This document shows positions 8,668-18,060 of a stretch of 64,000 nucleotides of DNA, piece by piece. Numbering within the stretch: the stretch's first letter is position 1; every line of letters begins with the position of its first letter. Source of the stretch: Podospora pseudoanserina (lineage: Eukaryota > Ascomycota > Sordariomycetes > Sordariales > Podosporaceae). The stretch is taken from assembly GCF_035222485.1 (NCBI RefSeq), contig NC_085924.1, positions 1,426,001 to 1,490,000 of the forward strand. The letters run 5' to 3'. The translations under genes were made by a program, and so were the position numbers. The notes beneath the pieces are model-generated. The model had not been told where the DNA came from. It saw only the letters and a list, made by a program, of their open reading frames with translations, and ran no database searches.

Positions 8668-11061
8668 ATGAAGAAGCTATTTCGAAAGCTCAAGGACAAA
8701 AAACCCAGTGGCAATGACCAGGGTCTCTCGGAGACAACCTCTCTCCGGGAAGCTCTCCCCTCCATTGCTCAAGACATCACACCGCCTGCTCCCATCCAAA
8801 CTCCGGTCGCTCAACCATCACCCCCTACAACTACAGCACCACCCATAGAAGTCCTCCCATCAAGCAACATCTGTCAAATCTGCTTTCACCTCGACGCAAC
8901 ACACGCCCCTAGAGATGGCAACCTCAACACCAAAGACCCTTCCTGGGCCGAACTCGAGTACAATCTCCCACCGGACACACATGCCGCCAAACTTGTCCCC
9001 AAATCAGAGGATCTCATCAATTCGGCAAACGGCGGCTGCATGCACTGTTTCATCGTGCGCACAGCGTTGAATGCCATCCATCCAGGCTGGGAGAATGAAA
9101 AGACCATCCTCCACATTTTCCTGGCGCCTGGTGTTCCCGTGGTGGTGCGACTAGAGTTTGGAAGCTTGATCACGACGCATATGAGCCGAGAGGAGGCGTT
9201 GCAGACTTATGGCTTTGATGTCCCGGTCAAGTTCACGGTCACTGTTCGTGATGCTGAGAAGCCCAGTGTTGATGTCGAGATTTATCGACCACTTTCGCCA
9301 AGCCCCTCTGGAGGCTCTGGCGCCCCTGGACCAGGTAAATACCCCTCTTCCCCATATTGTCAGAAGCTTTTTCTGTTCTGTTTGCCGATTCATCGTGTGT
9401 TAGGCTTCGACTTGTCATCCCTTGTACGGCACGTCGGCTTCGGCGAGGAGATCCCACAGTGTGCCGGTAATGAGGACTCGTTAAATTTCATCAACCAACG
9501 AGTGAACGAGTGCATCACATCCCATAGCTGTGAAGGCAACAACAAGCTGCTTCCACAGTTGCCTAGCCGGGTGATCTGGCTTCAGGCGCACGCGCCGAGC
9601 CATATTCAGCTTGTTGAGCCCACTGGAATCCGCGCCAAGTACATAGCTCTCAGTTACTGCTGGGGTTCCGTCTCGCCAGATACCTATCTCACTGATGCAC
9701 GCAACCTGGAGTCAAGAAAAGCAGGGATCAACTACGATGAGCTTCCGCCGCTTCTGCAAGACGTTGTAACGTGTGTCCGCGCCCTCGGCATCGAGTATCT
9801 GTGGGTTGACCGGCTGTGTATCGTCCAAGGCGATGATGGTGACTTTTCCACGCAGGCACCCAAGATGGGTGACATCTACGGGGATGCCACACTCACCATC
9901 GCAGCCGCCTCTGGGGAGTCTGAAAATGATCGCATTCTTCTTGAAAGAGACACCAAGGCCGGCCCGTTCTCGCTTGACCTAAAGCTCAAGGGCATGGGTA
10001 CGCTAACGCTGAAGGTCCGTCGACGAACGCACAAGCTTGAAACCGAATATGTGGGAGGAGACTATGGTCGGGTGTCAACACGGGCCTGGATCTGGCAGGA
10101 ACGTCTTCTCTCGTCTCGCACCGTGTTCTTCACCCCCCGTGCTCTCAAGTTTGAATGCCATCACCACTCGGTTTGGCAAGGTTATGCCCCTGGCGTTGTT
10201 GGAAACTCGTGGTCAACACACGTCGAGTTGGCCTCCAGCTCACACAACGCATGGCTACGGTTGCTCATCGAGTTTATGAAGCGCAACATCACCAACGCAT
10301 CGGACCGGCTGCCCGCCATCGAATCCGTCATGAAGCGAATCGCAGTCAAGACCGGTTGGAGCCCTTTTTGGGGCGTCTTCGAGGAGAAGCTTGTCGAAAG
10401 CCTTGGCTGGAGCGCCATAGACCTGAAAACATCTTCGGGGCAGGCTAGCTGCCGTATGAATCCAGGACACTATGCTCCGACGTGGAGTTGGGCGAGCGTT
10501 GATGGTGAGATTACGTATATCCATGTGTTGACCGACCAGCACTACGCGCCCCTGCACCAGGTTGATCCCCTCATGTACGAACTGCAATGTCGAGATCTTG
10601 ATCGTGCCACTGGCGCTATTACAATGGTCGGAAGCTATCTCATTGGCGGCATTCGATGTACCATCGAGCCGAACGCATCGTACAGCGAAGAGAGTGAGAT
10701 GACCCGTGAGGTGGGCAAATACCGCTACACCCACAACGTCCGGGTATCTGGACAGCATCCGGACTTCCTCTTCAATCCTGATGTCCCATTGATGTCGGTG
10801 GAGGGTGACCCAAATCAGCCATACTCGGGCTCGGCGGTAAGAGCGCCGTACGGGGTCGACGATCCAACAGAGGAATGGACCGGAAATTGTTTGGTTTTGT
10901 TGGTTGCGAGACGAAACAAAAGGTCGCTGGCTCTTCTGCTGGGAGCTTCGCTGAGAAATATCGATGGAGCGGCGTGGGAACGTATTGGACTATCCACCTC
11001 GATTGATGTGTCTGTCTGGGACGAGGAACATGTCAAGACGGGGCTGATTAGGGTTGTATGA
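8668..11061 (+). CDS. HET-domain (heterokaryon incompatibility) protein
   Basis: Predicted 774 residues. I propose a 69-bp intron at 9335-9403 (GTAAAT..GTTAG); it is a multiple of three, so retention would also leave the frame open. The start is the first ATG of the frame (MKKLFRKLKDKK). A Cys-rich N-terminal module (ICQICFHLD, then GGCMHCFIV) precedes the HET domain, whose three blocks are visible: AKYIALSYCWG; a stretch with LPPLLQDVV and YLWVDRLCIVQ; and MGDIYGDATLTIAAAS. The family's STRAWIWQERLLS and a WSWASVDG motif follow. HET proteins mediate non-self recognition and cell death after hyphal fusion; the partner here is unknown. The gene lies 2 kb from the gasdermin-protease pair, which fits an allorecognition-type neighbourhood. 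Confidence 0.9.
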   Translation: MKKLFRKLKDKKPSGNDQGLSETTSLREALPSIAQDITPPAPIQTPVAQPSPPTTTAPPIEVLPSSNICQICFHLDATHAPRDGNLNTKDPSWAELEYNLPPDTHAAKLVPKSEDLINSANGGCMHCFIVRTALNAIHPGWENEKTILHIFLAPGVPVVVRLEFGSLITTHMSREEALQTYGFDVPVKFTVTVRDAEKPSVDVEIYRPLSPSPSGGSGAPGPGKYPSSPYCQKLFLFCLPIHRVLGFDLSSLVRHVGFGEEIPQCAGNEDSLNFINQRVNECITSHSCEGNNKLLPQLPSRVIWLQAHAPSHIQLVEPTGIRAKYIALSYCWGSVSPDTYLTDARNLESRKAGINYDELPPLLQDVVTCVRALGIEYLWVDRLCIVQGDDGDFSTQAPKMGDIYGDATLTIAAASGESENDRILLERDTKAGPFSLDLKLKGMGTLTLKVRRRTHKLETEYVGGDYGRVSTRAWIWQERLLSSRTVFFTPRALKFECHHHSVWQGYAPGVVGNSWSTHVELASSSHNAWLRLLIEFMKRNITNASDRLPAIESVMKRIAVKTGWSPFWGVFEEKLVESLGWSAIDLKTSSGQASCRMNPGHYAPTWSWASVDGEITYIHVLTDQHYAPLHQVDPLMYELQCRDLDRATGAITMVGSYLIGGIRCTIEPNASYSEESEMTREVGKYRYTHNVRVSGQHPDFLFNPDVPLMSVEGDPNQPYSGSAVRAPYGVDDPTEEWTGNCLVLLVARRNKRSLALLLGASLRNIDGAAWERIGLSTSIDVSVWDEEHVKTGLIRVV

Positions 11062-11621
11062 GTGTGACGGAGAGGGCTCTGTACAACGAACTGCATTCGG
11101 CTGGCTTCTTCTGGGGTGCTCGTACTGGCCGATTTGTGAGTCACTTACAAATGATCAACATCAAATACTGGAAAAGGTGGACTCACCAAAGCAATGACCC
11201 GATTGTGATTTTCAACCGAGCCGCGGATGAGTCAACGGAGGTGGTTTATAAGAGAGAGCCTCTAGAAACAAAACAACGAGAGATTTTAGTGAAATGGCGG
11301 AATCCAGCAGAGCGAGGTAGGTAGAGTGTAATGAGGCAGGCAGGGCAGGAGCAACATTGACAATAGAAGCATATCGCAACAAAGAGCCGCTGCAGCCTTG
11401 ACATGCTGCCTGCCTTGTGAACTACTACTCTGGCACGTAATGACTCGTCTTTTTCTGTCCACTGTCTGACAGTAACTCGCCACCTGGAGCGAAAGCTGAG
11501 GAGTGAATTTGAAGGACCAGTGCCCAACACCAAACAACACCTTCTTCCCCTCGCGCTTGCCCTTCACCCAACTTTTCCCCGCTAACACGCCGCTTCGAGA
11601 CAACTAAGTCTAGCAAAGAAC
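11062..11621. other. intergenic, no gene seen
   Basis: 560 bp with only short ORFs lacking codon structure or known motifs. It carries the HET 3' end and whatever promoter the short 2EXR ORF had. Confidence 0.4.
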
Positions 11622-11897
11622 ATGATATCTCCGGTTCAGGCACTATCTCAGGCTCATGGCATCGGTCTTCGCCGTCTGCCCACTGAGCTTCGGTACCAGA
11701 TCTATCGTCCAGTTTGGGAGCCGCGGGTCATCTTTCTGGGAGACAAAACATGCTACGACTTCCCTGACAACCTGCCTGGTAGATCGCGATGCGACACGCA
11801 AAGACCACCAGTTACATTTCACATCAGCCACGAGGCCCGAGAGGAAACGCTGAGACACTATCACAAGTATTCTGTCATCGCGCATGACTCACATTGA
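11622..11897 (+). pseudogene. 2EXR-family fragment, truncated (copy 1)
   Basis: 91 codons. LRRLPTELRYQIYRPVWEPR and ISHEAREETLRHYH are the two hallmark segments of the fungal 2EXR domain, a module of unknown function at the N-terminus of proteins usually 300-550 residues long. The frame stops (TGA) right after the first domain block and I find no in-frame continuation or intron restoring the C-terminal part. The intact relative at 12047 shares the same segments, so this looks like a 3'-truncated duplicate. A short functional protein cannot be excluded. Confidence 0.6.
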
Positions 11898-12046
11898 TAG
11901 TTTGCGTTGTGCCTTTCATTGGCACCGTGACCTTCATGATTCAACATTAGACTTCACTTGGCTTTATAAACCGGCTCCCGCCGTTGCCACCGTGACATTC
12001 ATATGACCTTCTATTTGCATATATGTCATATTTCCGCATTTGAACC

Positions 12047-13093
12047 ATGCTACCGCGAAGGAAGTCAAACCACCAGCGACCGGTGCTCTCTCAGCAATTA
12101 GACCTCACAGGACAGTCTAGCCTGCCGTCTGGTTTCAGGTTTCGTTCCCTACCAGTTGAGTTGAGATTGCAGGTTTATCGGGAAACATGGAAGTCTACCA
12201 TCATCCTGGTGTCGTTCCGCGGATGTTGGCAGCCGCTTCAAGTTATGAAAAGGGGCAAAATGCCTGCCACCTTACATCTATGCTTGGAAGCGAGGCAAGA
12301 AACTCTGAGATATTATCATCTGTACAAAACATCAGCAGCAAAACTCGTTGCCCCGAAGATTTCTTTTACTCAATGCGGCTACATTAACCCAAATCTCGAC
12401 ATCATGCATCTCACCGTTCCCTTTGGATCAGGCCCTGTGAAAGGGCACATTCAGATTGAAAGACTTAGTCCGGCTACCCTGCGATTGACATTGGGTCGTG
12501 CCCTAGTACCAAGTGCAGTACTGAAGTGGTTTGTTGAGAAACCTCAGCTGTTCGTGGGGCTTAAGACCATTGATTTCTGGGTCCGGACCCCGTCTCAAAT
12601 GTTTGAAAACGGAGTTACGGAACGATACCGAATCTGCTGTGTCCTGCCCTCAACACCACTTACTCCGGTGGTTCATCGAAGAAACATCATTTACAAGCCA
12701 GCAGCAGTCGATAGTTGCTTGTGCCCAAATCCCCACTGTCAAAGGCCAATCTGGCACTGGAAATACGACCCTGAAACCAGCTATTGTGTCGCCTCTACCG
12801 GCCCTTACATCAGCTCGCAGCACCCGTTTGTTCGCGGAGAGAAAATTAAGCTTCCTGATCCAGACAGCTCCGCCAGGGTTGTGATGCCCTCCATCAGCTT
12901 TGATTGGAAAGCCACCCGCGCCCGAGCTTTGTTGCGGGAGACAGACGTGCTCCTCTTTGACCCGGGCGATGGGATGAAGAGGCGTGAATGGGTCATTTGC
13001 AAGGTTGTTGATCCATCCGAAATACCCAGCAAACTCTTTATACAGCTGGGCGCCCGATACCTGCTATATTTGGACTGGGATTTGGCCCACTAA
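12047..13093 (+). CDS. 2EXR-domain protein (copy 2), probably truncated by a stop codon
   Basis: 348 residues from the ATG at 12047. The 2EXR signature FRSLPVELRLQVYRETW lies near residues 32-48, followed by CLEARQETLRYYHLY, YINPNLDIMHL and LKTIDFW. The C-terminal part includes RARALLRETDVLLFD and REWVICKV, shared with the broken copy 3. The TAA at 13091 is probably premature: the same frame stays open beyond it and shows a segment like copy 3 (see the next entry). The 2EXR function is unknown; the family is expanded in filamentous ascomycetes. Confidence 0.65.
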   Translation: MLPRRKSNHQRPVLSQQLDLTGQSSLPSGFRFRSLPVELRLQVYRETWKSTIILVSFRGCWQPLQVMKRGKMPATLHLCLEARQETLRYYHLYKTSAAKLVAPKISFTQCGYINPNLDIMHLTVPFGSGPVKGHIQIERLSPATLRLTLGRALVPSAVLKWFVEKPQLFVGLKTIDFWVRTPSQMFENGVTERYRICCVLPSTPLTPVVHRRNIIYKPAAVDSCLCPNPHCQRPIWHWKYDPETSYCVASTGPYISSQHPFVRGEKIKLPDPDSSARVVMPSISFDWKATRARALLRETDVLLFDPGDGMKRREWVICKVVDPSEIPSKLFIQLGARYLLYLDWDLAH

Positions 13094-13696
13094 GCGACAC
13101 TTCTTCAACAACGGGAGATCACAGCCCTAATGGAACAACATCCTGATACAAGTCAATTTCTGACCGAGATGGTTCCTATGTTGGACCATTAGAGCACAAC
13201 TAGGTACTTCAGGTCCCTGCCACTTGGTCCAGATTGGTATTACACTAAGTACCGTGACTGGGAGTGTTGTAAAGATGTTGCGCATGGTGTCTGCGGTCCT
13301 GGGTGGTTGTATGCGGCAGGCCAGAGCTTCCCTTTACAGGGTCTGCATCAAAGCGGTGTGGAAGAGCTTTATCCAAAAACAAGGGAGAACAGGATCCGCA
13401 AGGTGATGAAATGCGGGAAGTTATTGACAACGGAGGAAAGGGATGCCAGATTTCTCAAGGGTTTCTACCAATTAATTCACCTGGAAGACCTTGTCAGATG
13501 TGCTGGGAAATTGTTCCATCAGTGCGAAGCTGGGAAACTGAATGGTCAACTTGGAAATGGGCACCTTTGTGAATTGTGCTGTCCTTACTCCATTGACGGC
13601 GTGTGGAGACAAGCTATCGAAGAAGCTTACTTCTTAAGAGCTGACGAGTTTGGATCGGATAATACGTCAGATACCAACTCTGAGGCTGGAGGATGA
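13094..13696 (+). pseudogene. in-frame continuation of 2EXR copy 2 past two stop codons
   Basis: The reading frame of 12047-13093 continues to TGA at 13694-13696 and is broken only by TAA (13091-13093) and TAG (13190-13192). Both would arise from CAA/CAG by a single C-to-T change in CpA context, the RIP signature. The stretch between the stops contains SQFLTEMVPML, similar in place and character to DGFVEAVLPFLTSL of copy 3. The last ~160 codons show coding character (Cys-rich HLCELCCPY, acidic tail) and have no ATG of their own. Alternatively the tail belongs to a separate lost gene. Confidence 0.55.
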
Positions 13697-14580
13697 GCCT
13701 TGACCTGCTTGAAGGGACAGAGCCTTTAACTAAAAGTGTAGCGCGGAGAGAGTGGCAGAAATCATCTACTTTAACTATCCTGAATCTGTTTAAGCGTGGC
13801 GTTGACACCAAAATAGTGAGGTACTGACGAGGCACGCATTTCCTTTCGTTGTGCAGCTTATAGTGACAGGATCCCGCCGTCTGGCAACTCAAAACAGTCT
13901 ATACGAGCCAGCGTTGACATATCTGCTTTTTTGCATAAGCTTGTGGGCGTGAAGAAGACAAATTAGGATAACATTGCATGGCGGAAGTAACACCAAACTA
14001 TATCCAAGACTGATGTTAAATGACAGCTGTGCCAACGACTGGAACACGACCACATATTTACCCCTCACGCCCCCGACCAATCTCTCGTCAATGACCGACA
14101 AGCATTTATCCTGCACGTCTCCGCCTCCAAGATCACATTCCTCTTTTACTCTATCGCTCACGTTTCGTAGGTTTGTAGGCATTGTCATAAAGGCCCCGTC
14201 TAACGGATAATCGGGCGAACAGATTCCGTCCACCACCTTGTTAAATGGCAACGAGCCCCCGGCGCAGTCCTGATGGTCTGATTCATTCATCCCAACAAGG
14301 CTCGTGAGGAAGGGGAGAACCGCTTCGACAAAACCATCGCTGTAACGAGGCCCATGATCAGTTCTGGATTCATCGGTCAACTCTGACAGAGGGCTTCTGG
14401 CATCCAAAAGATCAAGCGCCCTGGTGATAACTACTCCAGCCCAGACGTCTGGTGGTCTGACTTCAAGCAGAGACCACTCACGATCGGCTACACCATGATC
14501 AGCGTCGAACAATAACACCTTGTCTCTATGGAGAACTTCCCGCGCTCTCACTTTGCTCCAATGCGCAACTGCACAGTATA

Positions 14581-14633
14581 ACGTGCATGATAAGCGAGCG
14601 ACGCAGATAAGCGAGCGACGCACTCTCCACCAC
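14581..14633 (+). repeat. left terminal inverted repeat of pogo element A
   Basis: Begins ACGTGCATGATAAGCGAGCG. It contains two copies of the 16-mer GATAAGCGAGCGACGC separated by one A, a likely transposase-binding duplication. Identical to the reverse complement of 16799-16851. Confidence 0.9.
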
Positions 14634-14669
14634 CTTACTATAACTATCCTCAATTGCTAGACCACAACA

Positions 14670-16752
14670 TTAAGAACCAACTACAATTACGTCAGAAACA
14701 GCTGAATCAGACCCTTCTGCAGCCTCCTGGCAAGTGCGGGCATTATGGCCAGGCTTGCCGCACACACCACAGCACTGAACCTTCGTACGAGCCCCCCCTG
14801 CACTACCGCCATCCGGCTGTATTTCTTCCACTGCCTCCCCACCCACGGCCTTCTGGTCCAGTAGATCATGTGCATCTTGCACAGTAAGTGATCCTCCGAG
14901 CCGTACACGTGTTTTTTTAGCTCTCCGGCGCTTACTTAGTGCCTCATTGGCCTTACGGAGCGAAGCGTTCTCTGACTGAAGGAGGGCCACCTGGTGCATC
15001 ACAGCCATCGTACCCTTTAGTAAGCTGGTCTATAGCAACCAACATCGAGGTCGGGGAGCTATTTTGATGGTTGGTAATGCGAGTCTTAATAAGCGTTGAC
15101 TGTGAGTTGGCTTCTCGGGGTTTTGTGGTGTCTGAATACCCAAGGTAGTGCCGTGCCCGGCCTTGAGGATGGGGGTGTTGGCGTACGAAGCTTTATATCT
15201 AGCTTAGAAAGCACCCTCTCTGGATCGTATGGAACAAGGCCAGCACCCGCAAAGCTACCCTGTATATTCTTCTCCGTTATAAAGGCGAAGAAAGCCTCGC
15301 GGAAGGTACAGAGAAACTCGAGCTTGCTTACGTGGTTGATATGTATACGCATTAAGCCCTCGATCTAGCGGCCGTACGCCTGTTTTAGCGGCCCAAAGCA
15401 GCCAATATCGAGTGGCTGGAGGAGGTGGGAGGAGTGTGGAGGCATGCAGAGCGTAATAATATTGTTCTACTGGCAGTGGTGCTCGAATTTAGTTAAGTAG
15501 TAGCTTTCGTGGCCATCGAGGATTAATAACCGGTATTTACCCTTCGTACGGAACGCTATATAATAGTCGAAGTGCTTAATCTAATCTAGGCCTACCGGAT
15601 TAGTAGTCTAGCCATTATCGGTAATTGCGATACGCTGTGACGAACCCCTATCCAGAACCTCTGAAAGGGACACTGGTTGAAGGCACTTCTGAACAATCCT
15701 GGTCCGGTACAGCTAAATAGTGTACAACAACGGCTTGTCTCTTATCACAATAATCTGAATACCAACGATTGTGACTTGTATTGCATACTACAGAACTGTC
15801 TATCTACGCCGGCCAGTTCCTCCGTATATATAGACCCGTGGACCGTGGACCGTTGACTTACAGACGGTCCTCGGTCCGCTCCTGATAGGCCGATGCCGGA
15901 CCGTGGACCGTGAGCCCCACCGCGGTCCCCGGTCCCCATCTTATTGGTCCGTTGCCCTTCTGGACCGTGAGCCCCGCTCGACGGCGCGGTCCAGTCTTGA
16001 TTGGTCCCTCGTGGCCCCACTGTCTTCCAGAACCGTGACATACGCTAAGTAGACGGTAAATTACACTCGGTATATCAGTTGGTAAGGTAGTACTATGCGG
16101 CCAAAATAATAAAGGGCGGGATAGCCTAGCCGAGGGTATTAACTCCCTATATTACCGTTGCCTACTCGCGGTTACCAGGCTGGGCCAGTTTTACCTTGCT
16201 AAGGCCGTCCGAGGTTATAATTACCATACCTGCGAAAATAATACCTATTATAAACCTAGTCTCGTCGAAGTTATAGATATCGTCATCTACAATACCGTAC
16301 TTAGCCTTGGTATTCCGTACGAGTATAAACCACTCAGTAATAACCTTTGGATCCTCGCATTTAGCTCTCTGGTAGTCGTATCTGCGCGTAAAACGCGTAC
16401 GGAGCTGTGGCTGGCGTTTAACGAAGTTATGGGCCCAGCGTTTACCAACAGGAGGCGCGTCGCGTACGCGTAGCAGTTAGTTGGCCATATCTTCCACGCC
16501 ACTTAATCTAGGTGGGAATGCGCGTGCAGATAGCTCAAGGACGTACTGAACTATCGTCTTCTCCTCCAGATCCGTTAAATTACGTGAGTTGGCTGGAATA
16601 TCGCGTCGCATTGGTCGGCCATTACGCCTATGGCGGAGGGTTGCTTCTGGGACGTTATATAACTTGGCTGCAGTACGGATACTAAGATCCTCCTTATTTT
16701 AAATAGCTTCGAGGGCAAGAAGAAGTCTAGCTTCTTTTGAAGGGCCGTCCAT
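14670..16752 (-). pseudogene. pogo/Fot1 transposase, inactivated
   Basis: Starts at the ATG at 16752. The N-terminus is a psq-type helix-turn-helix (KEARLLLALEAI, then IRTAAKLYNVPEATLRHR). A CENP-B-like HTH (FPPRLSGVEDMA) and the DDE core (YNFDETRF) follow. Downstream are the pogo C-terminal block (GLVPYDPERVLSKL, 15086-15352) and a tail with a coiled-coil-like segment and a CCHC zinc knuckle (CGVCGKPGHNARTC, 14670-15008). In-frame stops at former CAA codons (for example after LLLALEAI) and the solo LTR inactivate it. The enzyme would cut and paste the element at TA sites. Confidence 0.8.
15636..16040 (-). repeat. solo LTR of the Ty3/gypsy family, inserted in pogo element A
   Basis: 405 bp with TG..CA ends (TGTGACGAAC..CCGTGACA as read on plus) and a 5-bp target duplication TACGC at 15631-15635 and 16041-16045. 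It matches the LTRs of the two complete gypsy copies but keeps its CA/TG dinucleotides, so it is essentially unmutated by RIP. It arose by recombination between LTRs of a former full element. Confidence 0.92.
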
Positions 16753-16798
16753 GGTTATTGGTGGTGAATTATAGTAGAAGATATTTAAGAGACGTGTT

Positions 16799-16851
16799 GT
16801 GGTGGAGAGTGCGTCGCTCGCTTATCTGCGTCGCTCGCTTATCATGCACGT
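16799..16851 (-). repeat. right terminal inverted repeat of pogo element A
   Basis: Reverse complement of 14581-14633 with no mismatch, followed by the TA target duplication at 16852-16853. Confidence 0.9.
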
Positions 16852-17568
16852 TATCCTTAATTCCGAGCCAGGAATAGGCCTTGGGTCGGACTCCCCGTGG
16901 TTGGTGCGCTTGGCCATTCGTGGTTTGTTTGTTGCTGCATTGTATTGCCACTTCCTCTCCGATGTTGGATTGCGGCAATAGTTTCTACAGCATTGGTCCA
17001 TCTTGTCGTGTGTCTCCTCAGGATACAAGACAGTATCTTGGTAAGTGACGAGTCGAGTTTTGGGTGCATCGGCTGTGCTACAAAGACGGTATCGGGAGGC
17101 AAATGAGTCCTTAACATGGTGCTCTGCGGCCCAGAAGTCAATGGTACAAACACGATCTAGGAAGTCGGACGCTCTGGCAGCATGGTTCATAAACCCAGAA
17201 GATTCATATTTTGTCCGAAAGCGATATGTAAAGAATATCGAGGGATAGAAGGTCGGATATCGAGGTCTAATTCGTAGTAGCCCAAATTGTCGATGAAAAG
17301 GACGTCGACATGTAGATTGATGTATCGGTGTATGATTCTTACGTGTGGCTCCCCTTGAGATCCGTCTGGTCACAATACTTCGCTCCAAAATTCAGGCAGG
17401 CAATCTACCTCCAGAATTCCAGTTTAAATACCCCTCCTGAACTCCCGTTTGGATCACAGTATTAGTAAACCCAACCTAGCCCCAATCTCACACCAAGGTG
17501 TGGTTCCATTCACGTATTTCGCTAGGTAATTTTCATGAAACTCGACGATAACCGATAACTCTGCTGCG

Positions 17569-18060
17569 ATGGTTTACTGCAATGAAATTCAATCGTACCT
17601 TCACGAAGGAGACTTCGAAAACGCCTTGACGTTGTGCATGAGGGCTTTAAGGTCGAATGACCAGATACCACTCGCTGATCGGGCTCGAATCGAGATCCAA
17701 ATCGCCGCCATATATCTCTTGACAGGAACTCACGCCGACTACCTGGATGCAAAAGCAAGACTGGAGAGAATGAAGCAAGAACGCCAACTTCCCGAAGCTC
17801 AAGATACAGATGCTGAGTAGATTCAAGCTGAAATCCCCCTACGGCTTGGGAGATCTTACATGCAAGCCGGTCGATATGATGCTGCCGGACTCAAGCTATC
17901 ACAGGCTTTACCAGGGAGTTCAAAGTTGGAAAACTTGCTGGAAGTGGGAAGAGGAATGCTGCATGTTCTGAGTGTTCATTTGTCCTTTGATTCTTGTGTG
18001 AATGTGATGACGTTGATGACGATTCCGCAACAGAATCAGGGAGACCACGCCTTTAGTTGA
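17569..18060 (+). pseudogene. TPR-like gene fragment with one in-frame stop
   Basis: From the ATG at 17569 the frame encodes helical TPR-like sequence (LHEGDFENALTLCMRAL, IEIQIAAIYLLTGTHADYLDAKARL), meets TAG at 17818-17820, then continues in the same frame with LGRSYMQAGRYDAAGLKLSQAL to a TGA at 18058-18060. The TAG could be a C-to-T mutated CAG. Beyond this the sequence becomes AT-rich decayed DNA, so the 3' part of the gene is lost. The function of the parent gene is not recognisable. Confidence 0.5.

Larger units (their letters stand above)
14581..16851 (-). mobile_element. pogo/Fot1-type DNA transposon (element A), with a solo LTR inside
   Basis: Perfect 53-bp terminal inverted repeats (14581-14633 and 16799-16851) are flanked by TA on both sides (14579-14580 and 16852-16853), the target duplication of Tc1/mariner-pogo elements. 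The transposase reads on the minus strand. Without the solo LTR and its 5-bp duplication the element is 1861 bp, typical for Fot1-like transposons. It sits inside 2EXR copy 3. Confidence 0.9.
13889..17388 (-). pseudogene. 2EXR-family gene (copy 3) split by a pogo element
   Basis: Reading on the minus strand, the right part (about 17388-16854) contains VCTIDFWAAEHHVKD and further blocks colinear with copy 2 (TIDFWVRTPSQ). The left part (about 14578-13889) contains VRAREVLHRDKVLLFD and REWSLLEV, matching RARALLRETDVLLFD and REWVICKV of copy 2. The 2.27-kb transposon at 14581-16851 lies exactly between them with a TA duplication. A frame change is also needed near 17200, where a YINLHVDVLFID segment lies in another frame, and again at the transposon junction. 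The 2EXR N-terminal motif itself is missing. The gene is clearly dead; its order of blocks proves the insertion was into coding DNA. Confidence 0.75.
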
